Below, piece by piece: positions 8,645 to 17,046 of a stretch of DNA of 64,000 bases; position 1 is the stretch's first letter; the number at the start of each line of letters is the position of its first letter. The notes under the pieces were generated by a model. That model had not been told where the DNA came from, did no database searches, and saw only the letters and a list, made by a program, of their open reading frames with translations. Source of the DNA: Compostimonas suwonensis (GTDB lineage Bacteria; Actinomycetota; Actinomycetes; Actinomycetales; Microbacteriaceae); the NCBI RefSeq assembly GCF_002797855.1, contig NZ_PGFB01000003.1, forward strand, positions 620,001-684,000, written 5' to 3'. A program made the position numbers and the translations under genes.

Positions 8645-9556
8645 ATGAGCCACGACCACAGCCACGCGACCACGCAGAACCGCACACGACTCCTGATAGC
8701 GATCGGGATCGTCGCGACGGTGCTCGTCGTCGAAGTGGCGGGCGCCTGGCTGACCGGCTCCCTCGCGCTGCTCGCCGATGCGGGCCACATGCTCTCGGAT
8801 CTGATCGGGCTCGTCATCGCGCTCGTCGCCGTGGCGATCGCCGCGCGTCCCGCGAGCGACCGGCAGACCTTCGGCTACCAGCGCGCCGAGGTCTTCGCGG
8901 CGCTCGTGAACAGCCTCATCCTGCTCGGGGTGTCGGCGTGGGTCGCCTACGAGGCGATCACCCGCCTGGTGAACGCCGAGGCCGCCGAGGTGCGCAGCGG
9001 CCCGATGCTCGTCATCGCCGTCATCGGGCTCGTCGCCAACATCGCGGGGCTCCTCGTGCTGCGCGACTCGGCGGCGAAGTCGATCAACATGCGCGGTGCC
9101 TACCTCGAGGTGCTCGGCGACGCGATCGGCTCGGTCATGGTCATCATCGCCGCGATCGTCATCCTGACGACGGGCTTCGAGCAGGCGGATGCGATCGCCT
9201 CGCTCGCCATCGCGGCCCTCATCGTGCCGCGGGCGATCATCCTGCTGCGCGACGTCGTGCGCGTGCTCAGCGAGGCGACGCCCAAAGACACCGACGTCGC
9301 TCAGATCCGCGAGCACATCCTCGAGACCCCGGGGGTCGTCGCGGTGCACGACGTGCACGTGTGGGCGATCACCTCCGGCGCCTACGTGTTCTCGGCGCAC
9401 GTCGTGGTGGAGCCGGAGATCTTCGTGCAGGGCCGCACGGGCGCCCTGCTCGACTCGCTCTCGGAGTGCCTGTCAGGCCACTTCGATGTGGAGCACTCGA
9501 CGTTCCAGCTCGAGCCGGCCGAGCACGCCGCCCACGAGGAGACGTTGCACGACTGA
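8645..9556 (+). CDS. Cation diffusion facilitator (CzcD/ZitB-like) metal exporter
   Basis: 303 residues with six membrane segments and a cytoplasmic C-terminal domain. Metal-binding features are a His-rich N-terminus (MSHDHSHATT), ADAGHMLSD in the second segment region (the H/D pair that binds zinc) and HDVHVWAI in the C-terminal domain. The family exports zinc, cobalt or cadmium against protons. It is a single gene, convergent with the DedA gene, with a palindromic repeat between them. Confidence 0.92.
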   Translation: MSHDHSHATTQNRTRLLIAIGIVATVLVVEVAGAWLTGSLALLADAGHMLSDLIGLVIALVAVAIAARPASDRQTFGYQRAEVFAALVNSLILLGVSAWVAYEAITRLVNAEAAEVRSGPMLVIAVIGLVANIAGLLVLRDSAAKSINMRGAYLEVLGDAIGSVMVIIAAIVILTTGFEQADAIASLAIAALIVPRAIILLRDVVRVLSEATPKDTDVAQIREHILETPGVVAVHDVHVWAITSGAYVFSAHVVVEPEIFVQGRTGALLDSLSECLSGHFDVEHSTFQLEPAEHAAHEETLHD

Positions 9557-9575
9557 CCTCCCGTCGCTGCTTTCC

Positions 9576-9658
9576 CTCAAAACGACGGACTTTTTGCCCG
9601 AAAATGCTCTGTTTGGGCGAAAAGGGTGCGTTGTGCCGCGAATCTCCGTCGTTTTGAG
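9576..9658. repeat. 83-bp palindromic repeat, copy 1
   Basis: Inverted 14-bp ends CTCAAAACGACGGA (9576-9589) and TCCGTCGTTTTGAG (9645-9658) enclose a GC-mixed core containing GTTTGGGCGA. An element of exactly the same length with almost the same ends lies at 12699-12781. It lies between the convergent CDF and DedA genes and could act as a terminator or be a small non-autonomous mobile palindrome. Confidence 0.75.
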
Positions 9659-9713
9659 AAGGGGGAAGGGTTGCTCGATACGGCGTGGCGGGCGCGTGGC
9701 CGGCGCGGCGCGA

Positions 9714-10457
9714 TCAGTGCTTGTCGTCGCGGTTCTCGAAGACCTCGGGCTCGAGGGTGAGCTTCTCGGCCGCGCCGGTCGCCTCGACATCCTCGGCCAG
9801 CGCCGAGGCGGCGTTGCGCTTGGCGGCCCGGCTCGACCGGAAGTAGTGGATGAGCGTGGGCACGACGGTCAGGACGACGGCCGCGATGAGGATGAGGTCG
9901 ATGTAGTTCTGCACGAACTCGCTCACCGGCGGGATGTAGCCGAGCAGGAAGCCGATGTAGGTGAGGCCGGCACCCCAGATGAGCGCGCCGATCAGGTTGT
10001 AGAGCGAGTACTTGCGGTAGTTCATGTGGCCGACGCCGGCCGCCACCGGGGCGAAGGTGCGCACGATGGGAACGAAGCGGGCGAGGATGACGGCGAGCGC
10101 ACCGAATCGTTCGAAGAAGGCGTTCGTGCGCTCGACGTTCTTGATGCTGAAGATGCCCGACTCTTTGCGTTCGAAGATCCTCGGGCCGAGCTTGTGGCCG
10201 ATCAGATAGCCGACTTCACCACCGAGGAAGGCCGAGAAGCCGATCAGCAGGCACACCCACCAGATGTCGAGCTGGATGACCCCGCCGAAGGTGAGGATGC
10301 CGGTGATGATGAGCAGCGTGTCGCCGGGCAGCAGGAAGCCGATGAGCAGTCCCGTCTCGGCGAAGACGATGGCGCAGATGACCACGAGGGCCCAGGGGCC
10401 TGCGCCCGAGATGATCGTCTCGGGGTCGAGCCAGGGGATGAGTGCGGTGTTGATCAC
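9714..10457 (-). CDS. DedA family membrane protein
   Basis: 247 residues of the DedA/SNARE-associated (VTT) family. Seen: several hydrophobic segments, the re-entrant-loop motif GxxxPxGD-like FLLPGDTLLIITG near residue 43, and the F-ARF-P-VRTFAPVAAG stretch near residue 130, whose Arg and Pro residues are the family hallmark. Proteins of this family are linked to membrane lipid flipping and to keeping the proton-motive force, but the role of this member is unproved. The C-terminal tail of about 45 residues is charged and looks cytoplasmic. The start is a GTG at 10457. Confidence 0.88.
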   Translation of the reverse strand: MINTALIPWLDPETIISGAGPWALVVICAIVFAETGLLIGFLLPGDTLLIITGILTFGGVIQLDIWWVCLLIGFSAFLGGEVGYLIGHKLGPRIFERKESGIFSIKNVERTNAFFERFGALAVILARFVPIVRTFAPVAAGVGHMNYRKYSLYNLIGALIWGAGLTYIGFLLGYIPPVSEFVQNYIDLILIAAVVLTVVPTLIHYFRSSRAAKRNAASALAEDVEATGAAEKLTLEPEVFENRDDKH

Positions 10458-10610
10458 AGGAAGACGTCTCCAGTCGTCGGTTGCCGTTTGAGGTCAATCG
10501 GCGGCGGCCAATGCGCGGTTGTTTCTCTCAGGGTAGCCGCACAACCTTGAGAAGGGAGTGGGGAAGGCCCCCGTTTTCTCGCGCGGCCGTGTGGGGCAGG
10601 AGACCACGTG

Positions 10611-10750
10611 GTGCGGAAGGCGGGACGTGGATCTCATCCGGGCCCGTCCGGGAGGGATCACGTGGTGCGGAAGGCGGGACGTGGATCCCGTCCGGGAGGG
10701 ATCACACGTGCGGAAGGCGGGACGTGGATCCCGTCCGGGAGGGATCACAC
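10611..10750. repeat. Three tandem units derived from the 3' end of tRNA-Leu
   Basis: Units begin at 10611 (54 bp), 10665 (43 bp) and 10708 (43 bp); the last two are identical. Each opens with GTGCGGAAGGCGGGAC, the same 16 bp as the T-arm/acceptor end of the adjoining tRNA-Leu gene at 10751-10766. On the tRNA strand they therefore follow the tRNA directly, and each can fold a T-arm-like hairpin (CGGGA-loop-TCCCG). The layout resembles the repeats behind the tyrT locus of E. coli, which carry copies of the last bases of the tRNA. The rest of the 480-bp gap between DedA and the desaturase holds no protein gene I can support. Confidence 0.85.
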
Positions 10751-10751
10751 G

Positions 10752-10833
10752 TGCGGAAGGCGGGACTTGAACCCGCACGCTCGAAAGCACAGGAACCTAA
10801 ATCCTGCGTGTCTGCCAATTTCACCACTCCCGC
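10752..10833 (-). tRNA. tRNA-Leu (anticodon UAG)
   Basis: Read on the minus strand: acceptor GCGGGAG pairs with CTTCCGC, the D-arm holds GGTGAAATTGGCAGACAC, the anticodon arm is CAGGA-TTTAGGT-TCCTG with anticodon TAG, a long class II variable arm follows, and the T-arm is GCGGGTTCAAGTCCCGC. The discriminator is A. CCA is not encoded in the DNA. The gene has 82 nt, right for a class II leucine tRNA. Confidence 0.95.
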
Positions 10834-10937
10834 GTATGCCCCCTCAGTTTACGCAGGCGGCTTGCAGTCTCGGAGCGTACCGTCGCCCGCGAACGCATCA
10901 TCGACACCGTTTGCCGGTACCGCGCTCGAGGTGGACG

Positions 10938-12047
10938 ATGACGATCAACAGTGCACGATCCGCGGCTGTCACGGTTGCGGGAAGCGACCCGGCCCGCTCC
11001 GGGACAGCGCGGGCAGCAAGCGATTTCACAGAGCTGGCGCGGCAGATCCAGGCTGCGGGCCTCATGCGCCGCCGTTACGGCTACTACTGGAGCAGGCTCC
11101 TCGCCGTCCCCGTCGCCTATGCGGCCTGCTTCGCTCTCTTCGTGTGGATCGGCAACTCCTGGTGGCAGCTGTTCGTGGCCGTGCTCTTCGCGGTGCTCTT
11201 CACCCAGACCGCCTTCCTCGGCCACGACGCCGCACACCGGCAGATCTTCCGCTCCGGCCGTTGGAACGACTGGATCAGCCTCGTCGTCGGCGACCTCTTC
11301 ATCGGCATGAGCTACGGCTGGTGGCAGCACAAGCACACCCGTCATCACGCCAACCCCAACCAGCTGGAGTCCGATCCGGATCTCGAGCTGCCCGTCATCT
11401 CGTTCACCCCCGAGCAGGCCGCCCGGCGTCGCGGCGGCGTCGTCGGCTGGCTGATGGCGCATCAGGGAGCCTTCTTCTTCCCGATCCTGCTGCTCGAAGG
11501 CCTGTCGCTGCACGCGTCGAGCGTGCGCCGCGTGGTCTCCCGCGAGCACGTCTCGCGGCGGTGGGTCGAGATCGGCTTCCTGACCGTGCGGCTCGGCGGC
11601 TACCTGCTGCTCGTCTTCCTCGTGCTCACCCCCGACAAGGCGTTCCTCTTCCTCGGAGTCCAGCTGGGGCTCTTCGGCTTCTACATGGGCGTCTCCTTCG
11701 CGCCCAACCACAAGGGCATGCCGATCGTGCCGAAAGCACTCCGGCTCGACTTCCTGCGGCGTCAGGTGATGATGAGCCGCGACATCCGGGGCAGCAAGGC
11801 GCTCGACGTGGCGATGGGCGGGCTCAACTACCAGATCGAGCACCACCTCTTTCCGTCGATGCCGCGCCCGCATCTGCGGCGGGCGGCGCCGATGATCTCG
11901 GCGTACTGCCGCGACCACGACGTGCCGTACACGCAGACCGGGCTGTGGCAGTCGTACGCGATCGTGCTGCGCTACATCAACCGGGTGGGGCTCGGCGAAC
12001 GCGATCCTTTCGACTGCCCCCTCGTGCAGCAGCGTCAGACGGTGTGA
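10938..12047 (+). CDS. Acyl-lipid fatty acid desaturase, membrane di-iron type
   Basis: 369 residues. The three histidine boxes of front-end/delta-6-like and DesA3-like desaturases are all present: HDAAH at residues 96-100, HTRHH at 133-137 and QIEHH at 299-303, between two pairs of hydrophobic segments. It inserts a double bond in membrane acyl chains, using O2 and an electron donor. The ATG at 10938 has GAGGTGGA just upstream; the frame is open further up only through the tRNA gene. It is a lone gene and may serve cold or membrane-fluidity adaptation. Confidence 0.9.
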   Translation: MTINSARSAAVTVAGSDPARSGTARAASDFTELARQIQAAGLMRRRYGYYWSRLLAVPVAYAACFALFVWIGNSWWQLFVAVLFAVLFTQTAFLGHDAAHRQIFRSGRWNDWISLVVGDLFIGMSYGWWQHKHTRHHANPNQLESDPDLELPVISFTPEQAARRRGGVVGWLMAHQGAFFFPILLLEGLSLHASSVRRVVSREHVSRRWVEIGFLTVRLGGYLLLVFLVLTPDKAFLFLGVQLGLFGFYMGVSFAPNHKGMPIVPKALRLDFLRRQVMMSRDIRGSKALDVAMGGLNYQIEHHLFPSMPRPHLRRAAPMISAYCRDHDVPYTQTGLWQSYAIVLRYINRVGLGERDPFDCPLVQQRQTV

Positions 12048-12162
12048 GGGCGGGCTTCGCCGACGCGGTGCCGCTGTCGCGAGTCGCGTCAGATCGTTGT
12101 TTCCGCGCGGTTTTCGAACGATGTGGCGCGAATCGCGGGGCGTTCTGTGGGAGCCTGCCCGG

Positions 12163-12699
12163 TCAAGGAGTCATGCCGTCGAGCAGCCAGTCGAGCCCGC
12201 TGCGGAAGACCTCGTCTCCGGGGAAGCGCGACATCGGCTCGCTGAGCCGCCCCGTGTGGCCGCCGATGCGGCTCGCCTCCGCCCTGCCGCGGGCACGACG
12301 GGACTGCGGGTCGGGATCGTCGCGGCGCGGCACCTCGAAGGCCGCCGAGCCGATCGTGTGGATGAGCAGCACCTGGAGCGCGTGAACCGCGGGGAACGCG
12401 TTCGTCATCGCCGAGGACTCCAGATCGACGTCGGGGCAGCCGTCCGGCGCGGGCGCGGGTGCGCCGCCGACGAGCCAGCGCCCGCTGCCGTCGTGATCGA
12501 GCGTGGCGGAGTGCTCGCCCGAGACGGTGCGATTGCGGATGACGGCGTGCCGGGTCATCCATTCACCGTCGACGACGATCTCGTAGCTGACCGACCAGGC
12601 TTCGCCCTCCTCGACGGCTGTTGTGCACCCGGTGATGCGGTGCGCGGTGCGGGCGGCGGCGAGCTGCGCGCCCCACTGAACCCCCACTGAACCCCCCAC
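12163..12699 (-). CDS. Putative glycolipid-binding domain protein (DUF1089-like)
   Basis: 178 residues. The middle part matches the putative glycolipid-binding family: WSVSYEIVVDGEWMTRHAVI, a GRWLVGG strand, then DGCPDVDLESSAMTNAFPAVH, where DVDL..S..TN is the conserved block. Members form a single-domain beta structure of unproved role. The start is uncertain: the annotated GTG at 12699 is the first base of the palindromic repeat, and the codons behind it come from three tandem CCCCACTGAA units, so the true N-terminus may have been replaced or may start at the GTG near 12675. The C-terminal tail after residue 115 is Arg-rich and less conserved. Confidence 0.6.
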   Translation of the reverse strand: MGGSVGVQWGAQLAAARTAHRITGCTTAVEEGEAWSVSYEIVVDGEWMTRHAVIRNRTVSGEHSATLDHDGSGRWLVGGAPAPAPDGCPDVDLESSAMTNAFPAVHALQVLLIHTIGSAAFEVPRRDDPDPQSRRARGRAEASRIGGHTGRLSEPMSRFPGDEVFRSGLDWLLDGMTP

Positions 12700-12781
12700 T
12701 GAAAACGACGGAGATTTCGCCGGATCAGGCCCGTTTGGGCGAGAAAACCCCGATTTCGGGCGGAAAGTCCGTCGTTTTGAG
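12699..12781. repeat. 83-bp palindromic repeat, copy 2
   Basis: CTGAAAACGACGGA (12699-12712) and TCCGTCGTTTTGAG (12768-12781) bound an 83-bp unit of the same length as the copy at 9576-9658, and the core again contains GTTTGGGCGA. One end touches the start of the glycolipid-binding-like gene. The short run CCCCACTGAA, repeated three times, leads into it (12671-12701). Confidence 0.75.
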
Positions 12782-12817
12782 TCGCTCGTTGAGTCGCGTT
12801 GTGGGTCGGCCGCCGGG

Positions 12818-14104
12818 TCAGGCGGAGGGCGCGGGGCGCTGCAGGCGCAGCCGGAGCAGGCGGTAGCCGACCCCGACGGCGAGCACGATCACGCCCACCA
12901 CGATCGACACGGGCGGAAGCGTCACGACGAGCACGAGGCATCCGATCGCGCCGACGACCTGCAGCGCCTTGGGATAGCGCCGCTGCCCCGTCCGCTGGGT
13001 GAAGGCCGACACGTTCGCGATGAAGTAGTAGAGCAGCACGCCGAACGACGAGAAGCCGATCGCGCCGCGCAGGTCGACCGTGAGCACGAGGACGCTCACG
13101 GCCACCGCGAGCGCGATCTCCGCGTGGTGCGGAACCGCGTGCTTCGGGTGCACCGCCGCGAGCCAGGTGGGCAGGTCGCGGTTGCGGGCCATCGCCAGAC
13201 TCGTGCGTCCGACACCGGCCACGAGCGCGAGCAGGGCCCCGAGCGCTGCGGCCGCCGCGCCGACGCGCACGATGGGCGCCGCCCAGCTCCAGCCGCCGGA
13301 TGTCGCGACCTCGACCAGAGGGGCCACCGAGCTCGCGAGGCGCTCCGGGCCGATCACGCTCAGCACCGTCAGGGCGATGATCGTGTAGATGACGAGCGTG
13401 ATGAGCAGGGCCGTGATGATCGCGCGGGGGATCGTGCGCTGCGGGTTCGTGACCTCTTCGCCCATCGTCGCGATGCGCGCGTAGCCGGCGAAGGCGAAGA
13501 AGAGCAGCCCGGCCGATTGCAGGATGCCGTACCAGCCGTCGGCGAAGAGTTCCTGCCCGAGCTGCTCGGCATGCGGGCTGCCGCCGGCCAGCCCCGCGAC
13601 GACGACCAGCGCGAGCACGACGAGCACGACCGCGACGATGATGCGGGTCAGACCGGCCGTGCGGGTGACGCCGAAGCAGTTCACAGCGGCGAGGGCCAGG
13701 ATCGCGGCGACGGCGACCGGCTTCTCCCAGCCGGCGGGCGCCGCATAGGCCGCGAAGGTCAGCGCCATGGCGGCGCAGCTCGCCGTCTTGCCGATGACGA
13801 AGCTCCAGCCCGCCAGGAAGCCCGGCCACTCGCCCAGGCGCTCGCGGCCGTAGACGTAGGTGCCGCCCGAGGTCGGGTACTGGGCGGCGAGCTGCGCCGA
13901 CGCCGTCGCGTTGCAGTAGGCCACGATCGCGGCGATCGCCAGGCCGATCAGCAGTCCCGCTCCGGCCGCGGCGGCCGCGGGCGCGAAGGATGCGAAGATG
14001 CCCGCGCCGATCATCGAGCCGAGGCCGATGACCACGGCGTCGAGTGTGCCGAGCTTGCGCGCGAGTGCGGGGCCGGCGGGCGGGCCGGCGGGGCTGGGGG
14101 TCAT
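12818..14104 (-). CDS. APC family amino acid permease
   Basis: 428 residues, about 12 membrane segments. The N-terminal LGTLDAVVIGLGSMIGAGIF is the classic APC first-helix motif with the unwound GSMIGAGIF substrate site, and EEVTNPQRTIPRAI near residue 225 is the typical cytoplasmic loop. The start is ATG 14104; the frame stays open upstream without family similarity. The substrate is probably an amino acid or amine, but cannot be named. It stands between the palindromic repeat and the iron cluster and seems to be transcribed alone. Confidence 0.88.
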   Translation of the reverse strand: MTPSPAGPPAGPALARKLGTLDAVVIGLGSMIGAGIFASFAPAAAAAGAGLLIGLAIAAIVAYCNATASAQLAAQYPTSGGTYVYGRERLGEWPGFLAGWSFVIGKTASCAAMALTFAAYAAPAGWEKPVAVAAILALAAVNCFGVTRTAGLTRIIVAVVLVVLALVVVAGLAGGSPHAEQLGQELFADGWYGILQSAGLLFFAFAGYARIATMGEEVTNPQRTIPRAIITALLITLVIYTIIALTVLSVIGPERLASSVAPLVEVATSGGWSWAAPIVRVGAAAAALGALLALVAGVGRTSLAMARNRDLPTWLAAVHPKHAVPHHAEIALAVAVSVLVLTVDLRGAIGFSSFGVLLYYFIANVSAFTQRTGQRRYPKALQVVGAIGCLVLVVTLPPVSIVVGVIVLAVGVGYRLLRLRLQRPAPSA

Positions 14105-14237
14105 CGTGGGATTCCCATGTCGGTAACCACTATGGGTGTTCCGGGTGTCTGCCGGGTGAACGGTCTGCCGGGTGAATCGTCCGGGGCGTGCGGCGAGGTC
14201 ACCTGCAGTCGACGAGGGTCCCGTCATCCGTCATCCG

Positions 14238-15113
14238 TCATCCGTCGAACTCGCCGATCGCCGGCTCCGGCCGCATCAGCGGTACGACGAGCGGGGTGCC
14301 CGACACGGGGTCGGCGATGATCCGGCAAGGCAGATCGAAGACCGACTCGATCGTCGGGGCCGTTATGACATCCGCCGGTGTGCCCTGTGCCACGATCGCG
14401 CCATCGCGCATGGCGACGATGCGGTCGGCGTAACGCGCCGCCTGATTGAGATCGTGCAGCACCGCCACGATCGTGCGTCCCTGGCGACGGTTGATGGCCC
14501 GGAACAGGTCGAGCATCTCGAGCTGATGGGCGATGTCGAGATACGTCGTCGGCTCGTCCAGCAGCAGGGTGCGGGTGTCCTGGGCGAGAGCGAGCGCCAC
14601 CCAGACCCGTTGGCGCTGGCCGCCGGAGAGCTCGTCGACCACCCGCTCGGCGAGTGCGAGCACGTCTGTCGCCGCCATCGCCCGCCGCACGGCCTCCTCG
14701 TCGGCCTTCGACCACGCGGTGAAAGGGCGACGGTGCGGGTAGCGGCCACGGGCCACGAGCTCGGCGACGCGCATTCCGTCGGGCACCACGGATGTCTGGG
14801 CGAGCACCCCGATCTCCCGGGCCAGCTCCTTGGCCCCCCGCGTGGCGATGTCGCGGCCGTCGAGCAGCACCCGGCCCGCACGCGGTTCGAGCAGCCGGGC
14901 GATCGCGCGCAGCAGTGTGGACTTGCCGCAGGCGTTGGGACCGACGATCGCCACGAACGAGCCGGCCTCGATGTCGAGGTCGAGGCCGGTGGTCACGGCT
15001 GAGCGCGCCGAGTATCCGATCGTGAGAGAACGGGCCTGGATGAGGGCCGTCGCGCCTGTGCCGCCCGCCGAGGTTCCGGTGGCAGCGGTCGTCTCCTCGC
15101 CCGGGGCGCTCAC
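14238..15113 (-). CDS. Ferri-siderophore ABC transporter ATPase (FecE/FepC type), system 1
   Basis: 291 residues: a short Ala/Thr/Gly-rich lead of about 25 residues, then the ABC domain with Walker A GPNACGKST, signature LSGGQRQRVWVALA, Walker B LLLDEPTTYLDI and switch VLHDLNQAA. GPNACGKSTLLR and the DEPTTYLDIAHQ block are typical of iron-siderophore importers. The GTG start overlaps the stop of the siderophore-interacting protein gene by 4 nt. It is the last gene of a five-gene operon that runs from 19098 down to here. Confidence 0.93.
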   Translation of the reverse strand: MSAPGEETTAATGTSAGGTGATALIQARSLTIGYSARSAVTTGLDLDIEAGSFVAIVGPNACGKSTLLRAIARLLEPRAGRVLLDGRDIATRGAKELAREIGVLAQTSVVPDGMRVAELVARGRYPHRRPFTAWSKADEEAVRRAMAATDVLALAERVVDELSGGQRQRVWVALALAQDTRTLLLDEPTTYLDIAHQLEMLDLFRAINRRQGRTIVAVLHDLNQAARYADRIVAMRDGAIVAQGTPADVITAPTIESVFDLPCRIIADPVSGTPLVVPLMRPEPAIGEFDG

Positions 15114-15961
15114 AGGCCGTGCCTCGCGAGCAGCTCCTCGGCGCGGTCGCGCTGCACCTCGGGGTCGTCGTCGGTGGCGTAGATCCGCTCGAGGCGTTGC
15201 AGGAACTCCGGCTCGAGGCTGTCGAAGCGCTCGCGCCAACGGCCGGAATCGCGCCGCCAGTAGGCCATCGTCATCCACTGCCGCGTGGGCTGCCGGAGCT
15301 CGCGCCGCACGTAGCTGCGTACAGTCCGCATATCGGCGGCCTCGCCCGAGAACCACAGGTAGCCGGGTTGATCGCGCGACGCGAGGGCCTTCGCCGCACC
15401 TGCCAGGTCGTCGCCCGGTCGCAGCCAGTCGAGGGAGTCCCCCGGTCGAAGCGACAGGTCGAGACGGTCGGCCTCGCTCTCCACGGCCACCACCACGTGC
15501 ACCGGCGGCCCGCCCGGCGCCCGCTCGTCGAGCACCCGCGCTATCGCGGGAAGCGCCGTCGCGTCGCCGGCGAGACCGATCCACTGCGCCTCGGCCGGCG
15601 GGTCGTAGTGGCCGCGTGGAGCGTCGATGCCGATGATGTCGCCGGGGACGGCGCGTTGGGCCCAGCCCGACGCGGGTCCGTGGCCGTGGAGCACGAAGTC
15701 GATGTCGAGCTCACCGGCATCCGCTCGCCAGCTGCGGATCGTGTAGTAGCGCACGACCGGCGGTTGCCCGGCCTCTGCCGCGGGGATGCTGAGCGAGACG
15801 AACTCGTCGGCGCGGCCCGTGGAGACGAAGTCGGGGGCGATCTCACCGAAGGTCAGACGCGCGAGATGCGGCGAGAGCGGCGTCCGCGACATCAGGATCG
15901 CGGTGTGCAGGGGGAGGTCGTCGCCTGTGGTCTCGGTGCCGTCGGCGGTTTCAGTGGTCAT
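15110..15961 (-). CDS. Siderophore-interacting protein (FAD/NAD(P)H ferric-siderophore reductase), system 1
   Basis: 283 residues with the SIP layout: an N-terminal FAD-binding barrel (RYYTIRSW, the RxYT/S FAD motif, near residue 80, followed by [14 protein letters not shown]), a C-terminal SIP domain with [15 protein letters not shown], and [17 protein letters not shown]. The family releases iron by reducing ferric siderophores in the cytoplasm. It overlaps its neighbours at both ends by 4 nt (ATGA/GTGA), which ties it to the transporter operon. Confidence 0.9.
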   Translation of the reverse strand: MTTETADGTETTGDDLPLHTAILMSRTPLSPHLARLTFGEIAPDFVSTGRADEFVSLSIPAAEAGQPPVVRYYTIRSWRADAGELDIDFVLHGHGPASGWAQRAVPGDIIGIDAPRGHYDPPAEAQWIGLAGDATALPAIARVLDERAPGGPPVHVVVAVESEADRLDLSLRPGDSLDWLRPGDDLAGAAKALASRDQPGYLWFSGEAADMRTVRSYVRRELRQPTRQWMTMAYWRRDSGRWRERFDSLEPEFLQRLERIYATDDDPEVQRDRAEELLARHGL

Positions 15962-17046
15962 GTCAGTCGTCCTCTCCGGGCGAGGGCCCACACGAGGTAG
16001 AGCCCGCCCAGGCATATGGTCACGATGCCGGTCGGCAGGATGGTGGGGGCCAGGATGCGCTGGGCCACGAGATCGCTGGCCATGAGCAGCACGGCACCGG
16101 AGACGGCGGAGGCTGTGAGCGGCACGGGGCCGGTGATCCAGAGGCGCCGGGCGATCTGCGGAGCCGCGAGGGCCACGAACGCGATGGGGCCGGCGACGGC
16201 GGTGGCGAAGGCCACGAGCACGACTCCGATGAGCATGGCGAACAGGCGCAGCCGTGACGAGCGCGCGCCGAGGCTCGTGCTCGTGTCGTCGCCGAGCTCG
16301 TGGAGGGTGAGCGCGGGATGCAGCCACGCCGTCGCCAGCGCGCAGAGCAGCAGCACCACGAGGGAGGGGGCGATCCAGAACGACTCGACCCCGTTGAGCG
16401 AGCCGGCGCCCCAGATGGCGGCGCTCAGTGCGTCGCGGTCGTCGGCGCCCGTGATCATGACGGTGTTCACGGCGTTGATCAGCGCCGTGATGCCGATGCC
16501 GGCCACGATCAGGCGGAAGCCGGCCGCACCGCGACGGATGACGAGCAGCCAGACGATCGCCGCCGTGACGAGTCCTCCGATCAGCGCGCCGATGGCGGTT
16601 GCGAAGTAGCCCGAGATGCTGCCGAGCATCACCACGAGCGCGCCCGTGAACGCGCCGGTGGAGAAGCCGAGCACGTCGGGGCTGCCGAGCGGGTTGCGTG
16701 TGATGATCTGGAACAGCGCGCCGCTCAGACCGAGTGCCGCCCCGAGCAGCGCCCCCATCACGAGGCGGGGCAGCCGCCACTCGAGCACGATGACCGAGGT
16801 GCCGCGCTCGCCGGCGCCGAAGAGTGCTGCGAGGGCCTCGCCGGGGGTGATGGCGAGTTCGCCGACGGTGAGGCCCGCGACGAGCAGGATGACGATGGCC
16901 GTGGCGGCGCCGATCCAGAGAATCGTGCGTCGGCGCGCCACCGGGCGTGCGGGGGCGAGGATCGAGCGGCGGCTGACAGCGCGACTCGCACGGGACGATC
17001 GACGGGGTCCCGGGGCACGACCGGGCCGGGCTCGAGTGACGCTCAT
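15958..17046 (-). CDS. Ferri-siderophore ABC permease (FecCD family), system 1, second subunit
   Basis: 362 residues. A basic N-terminus of about 45 residues precedes about nine membrane segments. The FecCD hallmarks are RLPRLVMGALLGAALGLSGA, ITRNPLGSPDVLGFSTGA and GPIAFVALAAPQIARRL, the last holding the coupling helix that docks on the ATPase. It follows the first permease with a 4-nt overlap and precedes the SIP gene with a 4-nt overlap. Confidence 0.93.
   Translation of the reverse strand: MSVTRARPGRAPGPRRSSRASRAVSRRSILAPARPVARRRTILWIGAATAIVILLVAGLTVGELAITPGEALAALFGAGERGTSVIVLEWRLPRLVMGALLGAALGLSGALFQIITRNPLGSPDVLGFSTGAFTGALVVMLGSISGYFATAIGALIGGLVTAAIVWLLVIRRGAAGFRLIVAGIGITALINAVNTVMITGADDRDALSAAIWGAGSLNGVESFWIAPSLVVLLLCALATAWLHPALTLHELGDDTSTSLGARSSRLRLFAMLIGVVLVAFATAVAGPIAFVALAAPQIARRLWITGPVPLTASAVSGAVLLMASDLVAQRILAPTILPTGIVTICLGGLYLVWALARRGRLT

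Noticed and set aside
10611-10750. Extra complete tRNA genes in the repeat units behind tRNA-Leu
   Set aside because: Each unit keeps only the T-arm/acceptor end; there is no anticodon arm.
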